From NCBI GenBank assembly GCA_030528285.1, contig JAUMZE010000002.1, positions 94,850-158,849 of the forward strand: DNA of 64,000 bases, in the 5' to 3' direction. The position numbers and the translations under genes were made by a program. Under the pieces are notes generated by a model. It saw nothing but the letters and a program-made list of their open reading frames with translations. It ran no database searches and had not been told where the DNA came from. Source of the stretch: Aerococcus sp. GTDB lineage: Bacteria; Bacillota; Bacilli; Lactobacillales; Aerococcaceae. Numbering within the stretch: the first letter of the stretch is position 1; the number at the start of each line of letters is the position of its first letter. Positions 36,221 to 44,883 of the stretch are shown here, one piece after another.

Positions 36221-37444
36221 ATGAAGAAAAAAATCATCGTTCGTTACGGCGAACTTTCTGTTAAAGGCAATAATAAAAAGCAATTTATCAACCAGCTGGC
36301 GCGTAATATCCGTGCTCAGATTGCGGATTTTCCAGATTTAACGGTCCATCCGCACAACGATTTTATTTTTATTGATTTAAATGAGACCGATCCAGCGCCA
36401 GTTCTTGAACAGCTCCAGAATGTGTTCGGGATTCAGAGTTACAGTCCGGCCTATGAGATGCCACGTGATTTTGAGGAATTGAAGCAGGTGACCCAAGAAG
36501 TGGTTGCTAAACGGCTCAAGGAACACCCAGATATCAAAACATTCAAGGTCGCAACATCGCGCTCAGATCATGATTTTGCGATGGACACCAACGATATTAA
36601 CCGCGAACTCGGGGGCTTTCTGGATGATGAATTTCCTGAACTTACTGCGCAGATGAAGCATCCGGACCTGATTGTACGGGTCAAGGTCCGTTTCAATGAT
36701 TTCGTCCTCAGTCTCGATTGGATCAAGGGTCACGGGGGGTTACCAGTCGGCAGTACCGCACCAGCGATGTTGATGCTCTCAGGTGGGATTGATTCGCCAG
36801 TTGCGGGTTATCTCGCTATGAAACGTGGGATCCGCCCGACAGCAGTGCATTTTGCCTCGCCACCATACACCAGCCCGCAAGCATTATTGAAGGCAAAACA
36901 GCTCACTCAGAAATTAACGCGTTTCGGCGGGCATGTGAATTTCATTGAGATTCCATTTACCGAGATTCAAGAAGAAATCAAAGCGCATGTCCCAGATACC
37001 TATCTGATGACAATCACACGGCGGATGATGTTCCGTGTGGCTGACCGGATCCGCGAACGCTACCACGGTTTTGCGATCATTACCGGTGAATCAGTCGGGC
37101 AGGTGGCGTCCCAATCGCTCGAGAGTATGTATGCGATCAATGCGGTCACTACGACACCGATTCTGCGCCCAGTTGTGACCATGGACAAATTGGAAATCAT
37201 CGACTATGCGCATGAGATTGATACCTTTGATTTGTCGATCCAGCCATTCGAGGACTGCTGCACCGTGTTCGCCCCACCCTCCCCGAAAACTCGCCCGCAC
37301 ATGGATAAAGTCCTCACCTATGAGGAACGTCTCGATATTGACGGGCTGGTTGAACATGCGGTGGAAGGACACCATCTCGAAAAAATTACCAAAGACACCG
37401 TGTTGGAAGAAACGCCAATGAGTGACTTCAGTTGTCTGCTTTAG
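36221..37444 (+). CDS. thiI: tRNA 4-thiouridine synthase ThiI
   Basis: 407 residues, the short Firmicutes form without the rhodanese domain of enterobacteria. Order: N-terminal ferredoxin-like domain, THUMP domain (residues about 60-165), then the PP-loop pyrophosphatase with SGGIDSP beginning at residue 187. The sequence GGLPVGSTAPAMLMLSGG is diagnostic. It adenylates U8 of tRNA and inserts sulfur received from the desulfurase encoded directly upstream. GTGAGGC is a modest ribosome site. A bidirectional terminator follows. Confidence 0.95.
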   Translation: MKKKIIVRYGELSVKGNNKKQFINQLARNIRAQIADFPDLTVHPHNDFIFIDLNETDPAPVLEQLQNVFGIQSYSPAYEMPRDFEELKQVTQEVVAKRLKEHPDIKTFKVATSRSDHDFAMDTNDINRELGGFLDDEFPELTAQMKHPDLIVRVKVRFNDFVLSLDWIKGHGGLPVGSTAPAMLMLSGGIDSPVAGYLAMKRGIRPTAVHFASPPYTSPQALLKAKQLTQKLTRFGGHVNFIEIPFTEIQEEIKAHVPDTYLMTITRRMMFRVADRIRERYHGFAIITGESVGQVASQSLESMYAINAVTTTPILRPVVTMDKLEIIDYAHEIDTFDLSIQPFEDCCTVFAPPSPKTRPHMDKVLTYEERLDIDGLVEHAVEGHHLEKITKDTVLEETPMSDFSCLL

Positions 37445-37481
37445 TTATTTAAAGTAATCAAAAATCCAAATAATAAATAAA

Positions 37482-37533
37482 AATGTCGCCTCCTTGATAG
37501 CACATTTGCCAACAAGGAGACGACATTATTTTT
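37482..37533. terminator. Bidirectional terminator between thiI and the ATP-grasp gene
   Basis: AATGTCGCCTCCTTG / CAAGGAGACGACATT stem with one internal mismatch, T-rich tail ATTTTTA on plus and A-rich flank on the left. Confidence 0.88.
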
Positions 37534-37577
37534 ATATTGAGCATTAATGATTATGTTGTTATCTGGTGTTTACGGCA

Positions 37578-38789
37578 TTACCACTTTGCATTTTTATATT
37601 TTGCGCGGTAACGATATTGACGCACGGCGAGATAGAGTTTACGCAGGAAGGAATGATCGCCCTTGTAGAAGAGTGGGTTGCCCCATTTGCCGGCTTTGAT
37701 GAGGGAGAGGGCTTCACGGCGGACGTCTTCATTATGGATGTAATCACGCAGGATACTCTTCGGCACCACAGTGAAGAGATTCTCCGCCTGAATGAAGGTG
37801 CATTCGCCACTCTCATGGTGGATCACGTCCTGAACGAGATAGCGCGTGAGGTTGTAGCCCATCTGCGTCACATAGTAGCTCGAACGGCCCTGACGCACGT
37901 TGACCTCAAATACCTTATATGTATCGGTGCGCTGGTCGTATTTCATATCGAAGTTCGCAAAGCCAGTGTAATGGATGTCCTCTAAAAAGGCTTTGAGTTG
38001 TTCCATCAGTGGGCGGTTGTAACGCGACACGATCGCCGTGTAATTACCAACAGCGGTCGCTTCATGTTCCTGGAGCGCCACCTGACCGAATGATACAAAC
38101 TGCGCCTGGCTATCCTGATTGAGATAGAGCACCGAATCGAAGTTATAGGTGTCATCGCCTTCGATATATTCCTGAATCAATAATTTACCCGGATAACCGC
38201 CCGCTTCGATCTGCTGGATGGTAGAGGTGACTTCATCCATATTGTTAAGGCGGTACACCTTTTCCTTGCCAGGGAAGGGATGTGCGTTATAGAGGACGCT
38301 GTTACTTGGTTTCACGATCACGGGGAAATGCGGAATCTCGAAATCGATCGCGTCACCCATTTGGTAGACGGTGGTTTCTGGGACACTCAACCCGTGCTCT
38401 GCTGCGAGTTGGTAGAACCGTTCCTTGTTAGTAAGTTGGTTCAATAAATCTTCCGTTAACACATTGAACACATAATACTTCGAGAGGGTCACTTGATTTT
38501 CAATGATCAGACGCACATACTCGTCACTCGTCCCCACAAGGAGGAGGGGCGTGTCACCTGGATTAATTTCATGGTGATAATCGATCAGAGCTTGGACAAA
38601 ATTCTCTGCTTCATGGAGATGGTCAATGAGTTTAATATGTTCAATGATGTTGCTGTAGTGGGTGAATCCCAAATTCAATTGTCCGAGCAGATAAGGTTTG
38701 ACCCCGAACTCTTCGTGAAAGGATGCGGACATATGATAGGCGTTGAGATCAGTCCCGACGATAACCGGAATAAATGGGCGCTGTGCCAT
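37578..38789 (-). CDS. ATP-grasp carboxylate-amine ligase resembling D-aspartate ligase (Aslfm)
   Basis: 403 residues from ATG 38789 (AAGGAGAG upstream; longer in-frame starts lack a site). The chain matches the layout I recall for Enterococcus faecium Aslfm: FIPVIVGTDLNAYHMSASF at the N-terminus, the ATP-grasp block FPVIVKPSNSVLYNA, DIHYTGFANFDMKYD and FEVNVRQGRSSYYVTQ with the metal ligands. Aslfm links D-aspartate to the lysine of the peptidoglycan stem, building the D-Asp/D-Asn cross-bridge of many lactobacilli and enterococci. A related amino-acid ligase role cannot be excluded. No aspartate racemase is visible in the window. Probably co-transcribed with the DUF4044 peptide gene upstream. 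Confidence 0.8.
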   Translation of the reverse strand: MAQRPFIPVIVGTDLNAYHMSASFHEEFGVKPYLLGQLNLGFTHYSNIIEHIKLIDHLHEAENFVQALIDYHHEINPGDTPLLLVGTSDEYVRLIIENQVTLSKYYVFNVLTEDLLNQLTNKERFYQLAAEHGLSVPETTVYQMGDAIDFEIPHFPVIVKPSNSVLYNAHPFPGKEKVYRLNNMDEVTSTIQQIEAGGYPGKLLIQEYIEGDDTYNFDSVLYLNQDSQAQFVSFGQVALQEHEATAVGNYTAIVSRYNRPLMEQLKAFLEDIHYTGFANFDMKYDQRTDTYKVFEVNVRQGRSSYYVTQMGYNLTRYLVQDVIHHESGECTFIQAENLFTVVPKSILRDYIHNEDVRREALSLIKAGKWGNPLFYKGDHSFLRKLYLAVRQYRYRAKYKNAKW

Positions 38790-38934
38790 GGTAGAATCTC
38801 TCCTTCTAAATGACAAATCAATCGAGTGAAAGTAAAGGTGACAAGAAGGAATGCCCCAGTCAAAGTGGGTACATTTTCTCGAAAAAGAGAGTAACCCCTC
38901 AAAAAACTTGAGGGGCACGGATGGGGTTAGAAAA

Positions 38935-39108
38935 CTACCCTAAGTATTGAATTAAAGCCATCACTAAACTGATAATCACACCCGCAAGCATCGCAAACAG
39001 CATAATAATGGTAAAGATCTTACCAAAGTGTTCGCGCCGTTTCTTCTTGCGGTCAGCTTTCTCATACATTTTTTTACGGGCTTGTTTTTCTTCTTCGCTA
39101 ATAGCCAT
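38935..39108 (-). CDS. DUF4044-type small membrane protein
   Basis: 57 residues from ATG 39108 with GCGAGGA at proper distance; an ATG 24 bp further upstream is in frame. A very basic N-terminal half (KADRKKKRREHFGK) is followed by one membrane helix (FTIIMLFAMLAGVIISLVM) and a short tail, the pattern of the DUF4044 family of Lactobacillales. Function unknown. It lies 145 bp upstream of the ATP-grasp gene with a small hairpin (CCCCTCAA / TTGAGGGG, 38895-38914) in between. Confidence 0.7.
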   Translation of the reverse strand: MAISEEEKQARKKMYEKADRKKKRREHFGKIFTIIMLFAMLAGVIISLVMALIQYLG

Positions 39109-39141
39109 CGATTCATCCTCGCTTTCAGTCAATCAGCGCCC

Positions 39142-39150
39142 ATTATAACA
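39142..39150 (-). promoter_or_regulatory. Extended -10 promoter of the DUF4044 gene
   Basis: TGTTATAAT on the minus strand (TATAAT at 39147-39142), about 34 bp before the start codon. Confidence 0.55.
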
Positions 39151-39200
39151 CATTCACCGCCCATTGGTAGCAGGAAGAAATTAGATAAAGTACCCTGTCT

Positions 39201-39231
39201 TTGCGTGGTGTCAGCGTTGATACGGTATAAT
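39201..39231 (+). promoter_or_regulatory. Candidate promoter of gnd
   Basis: TTGCGT (39201-39206), long 19-nt spacer, TATAAT (39226-39231). The spacing is above optimum, so this is tentative. Confidence 0.4.
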
Positions 39232-39366
39232 AATCAAAAGAAATAAAACGAAATTTTAAGTTTTGACGAGGGCAAGAAGCAGTAGTAAAGCGGTAAAATC
39301 ATGGAAAAAAGCGCTATTTTTTGATAGGATAGGGACGTATTAGTTTCGAAATTAGGAGGAACGAAA

Positions 39367-40815
39367 ATGAAGGAAGCACATATTGGCGTTGTAGGGATGG
39401 CGGTTATGGGACGCAACCTCGCCCTCAACATTGAAAGCCGTGGCTATACCGTCGCATTATACAACCGAACCGATGCGAAAACCGATCGCGTGATTCAAGA
39501 AAATCCTGATAAACAATTAATCGGCACGCACACCATGGAAGAGTTCGTGCAAACTATGAAACGTCCGCGCAGCATCATTCTCATGGTGAAGGCTGGCAAA
39601 CCAACCGACCAAACGATTGCGCAACTGTTGCCGCTCTTGGACGAAGGGGACATCTTGATTGACGGTGGGAATACCTACTTCAAGGACACCATGCGTCGCT
39701 CTGAATCACTTGCAACGTCCGGGATTAACTTCATCGGCATGGGTGTGTCCGGTGGGGAAGATGGCGCGCTCCATGGCCCAGCATTGATGCCAGGTGGACA
39801 AAAAGAAGCCTATGATGAAGTGGCTCCAATCCTCGAAGCCATTGCCGGGAAAGCTCCAAGCGATGGTGAACCATGTGTGACCTACATTGGACCAAATGGC
39901 GCTGGGCATTTCGTGAAGATGGTTCATAACGGAATTGAATACGGTGATATGGAACTGATCGCAGAATCCTACAACCTCATGCGTCACTACCTCGGTTATT
40001 CCGTGGAAGAGATCGCTACTTTCTTCACTGAATGGAACAAAGGCGAATTAGATAGCTACCTGATCGAAATCACCGCCGACATCTTGAAGAAATATGATCC
40101 AAAGACCGGTAAACCAATGATTGATGTGATCTTGGACGCAGCGGGTAACAAGGGAACGGGTAAATGGACCTCCCAAGAAGCCCTAGACCTCGGCATTCCT
40201 GCGCCAACCTTGACAGATTCTGTGTATGCACGTTTCATCTCCGCTATGAAGGATGAACGGGTGCGCGCCGCCAAAGTACTCGGAAATGAACACAAGACTT
40301 TTGACGGGACAGAGGAAGAACGTGAAGCTTTTGTAGAGAAGATCCGTCAAGGCCTCTACTTCAGCAAGATTATGAGTTATGCGCAAGGGTTCGTTCAGTA
40401 TCGTGAAGCCAGCGCAAAATATGATTGGCATTTGAACTACCGCGAGATTGCGAAGATCTTCCGCGCGGGTTGCATTATTCGCGCGAAATTCCTCGAAAAA
40501 ATTATGGATGCCTATGAACGTCAAGCAGACCTCGACAACATCCTCTTAGATGATTTCTTCATGGAGGTTGTTGAGAAGTACCAACAATCTGCACGTGACG
40601 TGACGGCAGCGGCTGTTCAAGCAGGGATTCCAGTGCTCGGCTTCTCCAGTGCGATTGCGTACTACGATAGCTACCGTGCCGACGTCTTGCCAGCAAACAT
40701 GATCCAGGCTCAGCGTGATTACTTCGGAGCCCATACCTACAAACGTGTGGATGAACCGGGAACTTACCACTTCTTCTGGATGGAAGACATGGAACGCGAA
40801 GAACAACAAGATTAA
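39367..40815 (+). CDS. gnd: 6-phosphogluconate dehydrogenase, decarboxylating
   Basis: 482 residues, about ten more than usual. The NADP-binding motif is [17 protein letters not shown]; the active-site blocks [19 protein letters not shown] and [18 protein letters not shown] (catalytic Lys) and the C-terminal [14 protein letters not shown] are intact. It oxidises 6-phosphogluconate to ribulose 5-phosphate, CO2 and NADPH, the entry to the pentose phosphate or phosphoketolase pathway. Strong codon bias, as expected for a highly expressed gene. TTAGGAGGAACG precedes the ATG. Monocistronic. Confidence 0.97.
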   Translation: MKEAHIGVVGMAVMGRNLALNIESRGYTVALYNRTDAKTDRVIQENPDKQLIGTHTMEEFVQTMKRPRSIILMVKAGKPTDQTIAQLLPLLDEGDILIDGGNTYFKDTMRRSESLATSGINFIGMGVSGGEDGALHGPALMPGGQKEAYDEVAPILEAIAGKAPSDGEPCVTYIGPNGAGHFVKMVHNGIEYGDMELIAESYNLMRHYLGYSVEEIATFFTEWNKGELDSYLIEITADILKKYDPKTGKPMIDVILDAAGNKGTGKWTSQEALDLGIPAPTLTDSVYARFISAMKDERVRAAKVLGNEHKTFDGTEEEREAFVEKIRQGLYFSKIMSYAQGFVQYREASAKYDWHLNYREIAKIFRAGCIIRAKFLEKIMDAYERQADLDNILLDDFFMEVVEKYQQSARDVTAAAVQAGIPVLGFSSAIAYYDSYRADVLPANMIQAQRDYFGAHTYKRVDEPGTYHFFWMEDMEREEQQD

Positions 40816-40843
40816 TAAAAGAACAAGTTTAGTATTTAATAAA

Positions 40844-40898
40844 CGCAGAGTCAGGAACCGCTCATTTTTTCTGATGGGTGGGAGACTCTGCGCTTTTT
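40844..40898 (+). terminator. Terminator of gnd
   Basis: CGCAGAGTC / GACTCTGCG stem with a 31-nt loop, then CTTTTT. Confidence 0.85.
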
Positions 40899-40981
40899 AT
40901 AGCATTTATGGATAGATAAGTCAGGGTCAATCAGCATGATGAATTATTTTTTAAGGTAGCGGTTACATCACGTTATCCTAG

Positions 40982-41010
40982 TTGAACTAGGCAGGGGGCG
41001 GGTTTATACT
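40982..41010 (+). promoter_or_regulatory. Promoter of asnB
   Basis: TTGAAC (40982-40987), 17-nt spacer, TATACT (41005-41010). Confidence 0.75.
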
Positions 41011-41087
41011 GAGGAAGCGTGAGCACAAAGATTGTTCACCATTTCTCGATACAGAACGATTGAACCAGAAAGGATGAGTTCAATACC

Positions 41088-42992
41088 ATGTGTGGTTTTA
41101 TTGGTTATATTAACGGCAATGATGGCCCACTTTCCGATGCGTCGATTGTCCTTAAAGATATGATGGAACGGATTCGCCACCGCGGTCCGGATAGTGATGG
41201 CACATTTGAAAGCCCAAAAGCCATGTTAGGTTTTCGTCGTTTATCCATTATTGATTTAACGACGGCGGGCGATCAACCGCTCTACAGCACGAATCGTCGC
41301 TATGTGATGTTATTTAACGGTGAAATCTATAACTACCGCCTGTTGCGTAAGGACCTGGAGGAGATGGGTTACACCTTTAACTCCAATACCGATAGTGAGG
41401 TCATCATTCGTGGATTCGAAGCCTGGGGTGAAGACGTCATTGAGAAATTACGTGGGATGTTTGCGATCGCCATTTGGGATACGAAGGAAGAACAACTCTT
41501 CCTCGCACGCGATATGTTCGGCATCAAACCGCTCTATTACTCCAATCATACGAGTGATGGCAGTTTCCTGTTTGGGAGTGAAATCAAATCCTTCCTCGAT
41601 CATCCGCGGTTCATCAAGGAAGTGAACGTCGATGCCCTGCGTCCGTATATGACATTCCAATACAATCCACTTGACGAATCCTTCTTCAAGGGTGTGTATA
41701 AATTGAAACCGGCGCACTACGCTTGGGTGAAGGATGGCCAGATTACGGAACATCGCTACTACATGAAACAGTTCGATTCCGAAGCCATGAAGAACAGCCA
41801 TGAACCATTGGAAACTTATGTAGAACATACGAAACGCATCATGGCAGAATCCGTTGAAGCCCACAAGATTTCCGATGTACAAGTGGGATGCTTTCTCTCT
41901 GGCGGAGTGGACTCCAGTTTGATCACAGCACTCGCCAAACCAGAACGCACCTATTCTGTTGGATTTGAGGGCCACCATGAGGACAAATTTGACGAGATTC
42001 CTTATGCGAGTGTGTTGGCAGAACAACTGGGCACCAACCACAAGAATTATTTCGTGAGTGAACAGGAAACGTTTGACCACTTGCCATATATCATCTATAT
42101 GTTGGACGAACCAGACGCGAACTACTCCATCTTGCCGCTGTACTTCTTGAATCGCTTGGCGGCTCAAGATGTGAAAGTGGTGCTCTCAGGGGAGGGCGCG
42201 GACGAATTATTTGCGGGTTATCAATGGTACTATCCCTCCCAACTTGCGGATAATTACCGCAAATTGCCTCTGAGCATCCGTAAATTCCTCAATGCTCTGG
42301 TGCCAGACCGCGACAAACCGGGCCGCCTGAAATCCTTCCTCATTCGTGGGGTGACCGGGATTGAGGATCGTTTCATAGGGCATGCGATCTCCTGGCCAGA
42401 AGATGAAGTGAAAAACGTCTTGAAACCAAAATACATGACGGGTCCGAGTGTGGCAGACATTACGCACCCAGTATACGCAGAAGTGTCCGATCAAACCGAT
42501 TTACAGAAGATGCAATATCTCGACTGGAACTTGTGGATGCCAGGCGATATTCTCCTCAAGGCGGATAAGATGTCCATGGCGAATTCCTTAGAACTCCGGG
42601 TGCCTTTCTTGGACCGCAAAGTCTTTGAACTCGCGGAAACATTGCCGGATAAATATCGGGCCTCCTACCACGATTCTAAGATTACCCTGCGTGAAGCGGC
42701 GAAGGATGTCCTCCCAGATGAATGGGCCAAACGTCCAAAAGCTGGTTTCTTAACCCCACTGCGCGAGTGGATGCGTCGTGATCCATTCTACAGTGCGATT
42801 AAGGAAGCCTTCCAGAGTGAAATTGCTGAGAAGCTCTTTAATACAGAGGAATTATTGAGTGTTCTGGAACGCCACAAGAATGGGGAAGACCTGGGGCATT
42901 GGATCTATGTTGTCTATGCCTTCTTACTGTGGTACCAGGATTACTTCGTGGAAGACAAGGGACGCTGCCAAATGGTGGACGCCTTAGCATAA
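41088..42992 (+). CDS. asnB: Asparagine synthase (glutamine-hydrolysing)
   Basis: 634 residues. Mature Cys2 (MCGFIGY) is the glutaminase nucleophile; RHRGPDSDG, LFNGEIYNYR and TDSEVI complete the N-terminal amidotransferase. The synthetase half has the PP-loop LSGGVDSSLITAL and KADKMSMANSLELRVPFLD. It makes asparagine from aspartate, glutamine and ATP. In lactic acid bacteria such AsnB homologues can instead amidate peptidoglycan (D-Asp or meso-DAP); with a D-aspartate-ligase-like gene only 2.3 kb away that is worth noting, but asparagine synthesis is the default. AAAGGATGAG precedes the ATG. Confidence 0.94.
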   Translation: MCGFIGYINGNDGPLSDASIVLKDMMERIRHRGPDSDGTFESPKAMLGFRRLSIIDLTTAGDQPLYSTNRRYVMLFNGEIYNYRLLRKDLEEMGYTFNSNTDSEVIIRGFEAWGEDVIEKLRGMFAIAIWDTKEEQLFLARDMFGIKPLYYSNHTSDGSFLFGSEIKSFLDHPRFIKEVNVDALRPYMTFQYNPLDESFFKGVYKLKPAHYAWVKDGQITEHRYYMKQFDSEAMKNSHEPLETYVEHTKRIMAESVEAHKISDVQVGCFLSGGVDSSLITALAKPERTYSVGFEGHHEDKFDEIPYASVLAEQLGTNHKNYFVSEQETFDHLPYIIYMLDEPDANYSILPLYFLNRLAAQDVKVVLSGEGADELFAGYQWYYPSQLADNYRKLPLSIRKFLNALVPDRDKPGRLKSFLIRGVTGIEDRFIGHAISWPEDEVKNVLKPKYMTGPSVADITHPVYAEVSDQTDLQKMQYLDWNLWMPGDILLKADKMSMANSLELRVPFLDRKVFELAETLPDKYRASYHDSKITLREAAKDVLPDEWAKRPKAGFLTPLREWMRRDPFYSAIKEAFQSEIAEKLFNTEELLSVLERHKNGEDLGHWIYVVYAFLLWYQDYFVEDKGRCQMVDALA

Positions 42993-43020
42993 TCGCAATG
43001 TAACCACATAATATATAAGA

Positions 43021-43065
43021 AAGGCTGTTCCGATCATACGGATTCGTGATAGGGACAGCTTTTTT
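43021..43065 (+). terminator. Terminator of asnB
   Basis: AGGCTGTTCC / GGGACAGCTT stem followed by TTTTTT. Confidence 0.85.
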
Positions 43066-43111
43066 GTTGTGGGGTGTGGTATGGAGGTCAATCACAGACG
43101 TTGGTGGCACG

Positions 43112-43149
43112 AAAAAAACCAGAAGTTCATAAGTGAGCTTCTGGTTTTT
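43112..43149 (-). terminator. Terminator of yidC
   Basis: AACCAGAAG / CTTCTGGTT stem with a run of A on its left (T run on the minus strand); could also act for the plus strand. Confidence 0.85.
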
Positions 43150-43162
43150 ATTATCTATTGAG

Positions 43163-44104
43163 TTATTTCCGGCGTTGTTGTTTGCCTCTGTTGCGGTTGC
43201 GATTATTGAGTGAACGTGGGGTCGTGGTCTGATTCTTGGCAGAATCGGTGACATCACGACGCGGACGATTGCCGGTATTGATTGGGTTCACATGAATCGG
43301 GTGTTCCTTGAGGTCTGCTTCAATCTGTTTCTTGAGACGTGGACGATAAATTTCATTCGTCCAGAGCATCTGGAATACGGACCATACAGCGGACGTCAGG
43401 AAATAGAGCATCAACCCAGCCGGTGAGGTGAACATGAACATTAATGCCATCAGAGGCATGGTGAAAGCTGTTCCCATCATGGCTTTGCGCTGTTCTTCTG
43501 GGACGCTTTGGACCATCATCCAACTCTGGAGGAGGTAGACAACCATAATGACAACGCCCAGCATAAGACTCTTTTCACCAAGGCGAATACCGAAGAACAC
43601 GAAATTGGAGATGTTCTGGTTTGTGTACACTGCGGAGTAGAGTCCACTCAAGATTGGCAACTGGATGAGGAGTGGTAAGCATCCAGATTTCATGGAGTCC
43701 ATGGGGTTCACGCCTGCTTGTGACATAAACTGCATCTGTTCCTGCTGTACCTGTATCTGGAGCTGCTGATTGCCGTTTGCTTCCTGCATGCGCCGTTTGA
43801 AATCATCAAATTGCGGTTTGTAGGCTTCCATCACGACTTGTTGCTTGATGGAGGCTTTTTGGGAACCGAGCATGAGTGGCGTGAGGACGAGGCGGACGAT
43901 CGCGACCACCAGGATCAACGCAAACCCATAATTGCCATTGAGGAAGGTTGCGAAGTGTTCAATCAGCCAGTTAATCGGCGTTACAAAAATTTTAAACATT
44001 AAACTGTCAGGGTTATTCCGATTCACACATCCCGTTAGGAAGAAAGCGAGTGTCGCTAACATTCCCATGGTCTGGAATCGCTTACTGAGATTTTCTCGCG
44101 ACAA
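43163..44104 (-). CDS. yidC: Membrane protein insertase YidC (OxaA, lipoprotein type)
   Basis: 313 residues from TTG 44104, with AAAGGATG upstream; the longer open frame starts without a site. A lipoprotein signal ends AFFLTGC (Cys26), typical for Gram-positive YidC. Five membrane helices follow, with the 60KD_IMP core YGFALILVVAIVRLVLTPLM, the conserved Arg in the first core helix and MDSMKSGCLPLLIQLPILSG. The C-terminal tail is basic and Asn/Arg-rich (NRNRNRGKQQRRK), as in YidC2 that can bind ribosomes. It inserts membrane proteins with or without Sec. Confidence 0.94.
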   Translation of the reverse strand: MSRENLSKRFQTMGMLATLAFFLTGCVNRNNPDSLMFKIFVTPINWLIEHFATFLNGNYGFALILVVAIVRLVLTPLMLGSQKASIKQQVVMEAYKPQFDDFKRRMQEANGNQQLQIQVQQEQMQFMSQAGVNPMDSMKSGCLPLLIQLPILSGLYSAVYTNQNISNFVFFGIRLGEKSLMLGVVIMVVYLLQSWMMVQSVPEEQRKAMMGTAFTMPLMALMFMFTSPAGLMLYFLTSAVWSVFQMLWTNEIYRPRLKKQIEADLKEHPIHVNPINTGNRPRRDVTDSAKNQTTTPRSLNNRNRNRGKQQRRK

Positions 44105-44138
44105 AATGACACATCCTTTATATTGACATAGTAGCCTT

Positions 44139-44167
44139 ATTCTATCTAACTGTGCCGATAATTTCAA
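44139..44167 (-). promoter_or_regulatory. Promoter of yidC
   Basis: TTGAAA (44167-44162), 17-nt spacer, TAGAAT (44144-44139) on the minus strand. Confidence 0.78.
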
Positions 44168-44299
44168 CGGACGACAGGCCAAATTCCGTGAGTTTAACAA
44201 TTTGATAGGAAACGAAAGCGAGCAAAGCAGGCAGTATGTTGCGAAACAGTAGGAGTTGTCCGCACTCAATCAATAGCGCATAAGGATGTGAACGGTCCT

Positions 44300-44578
44300 C
44301 TAATAGATGATCCGAAATGTGGATTCTGGGGTTTGATCGGTTTGATCCACGATATCAATCGTACTGATCACTGCAAATCCGCGCCGCACCTCATCTTTGA
44401 GTGATTCGATAAAGTGAGTGGCCTCATTCTCCGTGGCATTAAGCACTACTGTTACGGATCCATTTTGTTCATTCTTCACAGTGCCGGTGAGATCGAGGCG
44501 TTGGGCCACCATCATCACAGTGAAACGAAAACCGACGCCCTGTACGCGCCCATTGATACGATATGTGGTAGTTAACAT
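44300..44578 (-). CDS. acyP: Acylphosphatase
   Basis: 92 residues from ATG 44578 with AGAGGAGGAAGGATC upstream. The signature GRVQGVGFRFTV holds the catalytic Arg, and GTVKNEQNGSV holds the catalytic Asn. It hydrolyses acyl phosphates such as acetyl phosphate and carbamoyl phosphate. It lies upstream of yidC on the same strand, the usual neighbourhood in Firmicutes, although yidC has its own promoter. Confidence 0.93.
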   Translation of the reverse strand: MLTTTYRINGRVQGVGFRFTVMMVAQRLDLTGTVKNEQNGSVTVVLNATENEATHFIESLKDEVRRGFAVISTIDIVDQTDQTPESTFRIIY

Positions 44579-44770
44579 GATCCTTCCTCCTCTAGTATCT
44601 ATTCTATTATTGTAGCGCACGCGACGTCCAAGTGGAATGTTGAGCACTTAGAAGAAGATGGAGATATGAAATACTGAGTGCCCACTAGATGAGGATGAGA
44701 ACAGGAAATGCTGAGCACTACCATAAGAGAGGATGGAACGTATTGAGATGGATGGGAAACGCTGAAATCA

Positions 44771-44799
44771 TTTCAAAAACAAGGGAAGTGATCTATAAT
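44771..44799 (+). promoter_or_regulatory. Promoter of ftsK
   Basis: TTTCAA (44771-44776), 17-nt spacer, TATAAT (44794-44799). Confidence 0.72.
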
Positions 44800-44815
44800 A
44801 GAAGAGGAATGTGAC

Positions 44816-44843
44816 GAGGCTAGGTTAACCTAGCCTCCTTTTT
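44816..44843 (+). terminator. Intrinsic terminator-like hairpin in the ftsK leader
   Basis: GAGGCTAGGT and ACCTAGCCTC form a perfect palindrome with almost no loop (10 bp, 2-nt centre) followed by CTTTTT. It starts only about 10 nt after the predicted transcription start, so it would act on the ftsK transcript itself or on read-through from upstream. Confidence 0.7.
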
Positions 44844-44883
44844 CAGTCAGCTAACTTGCGACTGATCAACGAGGAGGGACATT

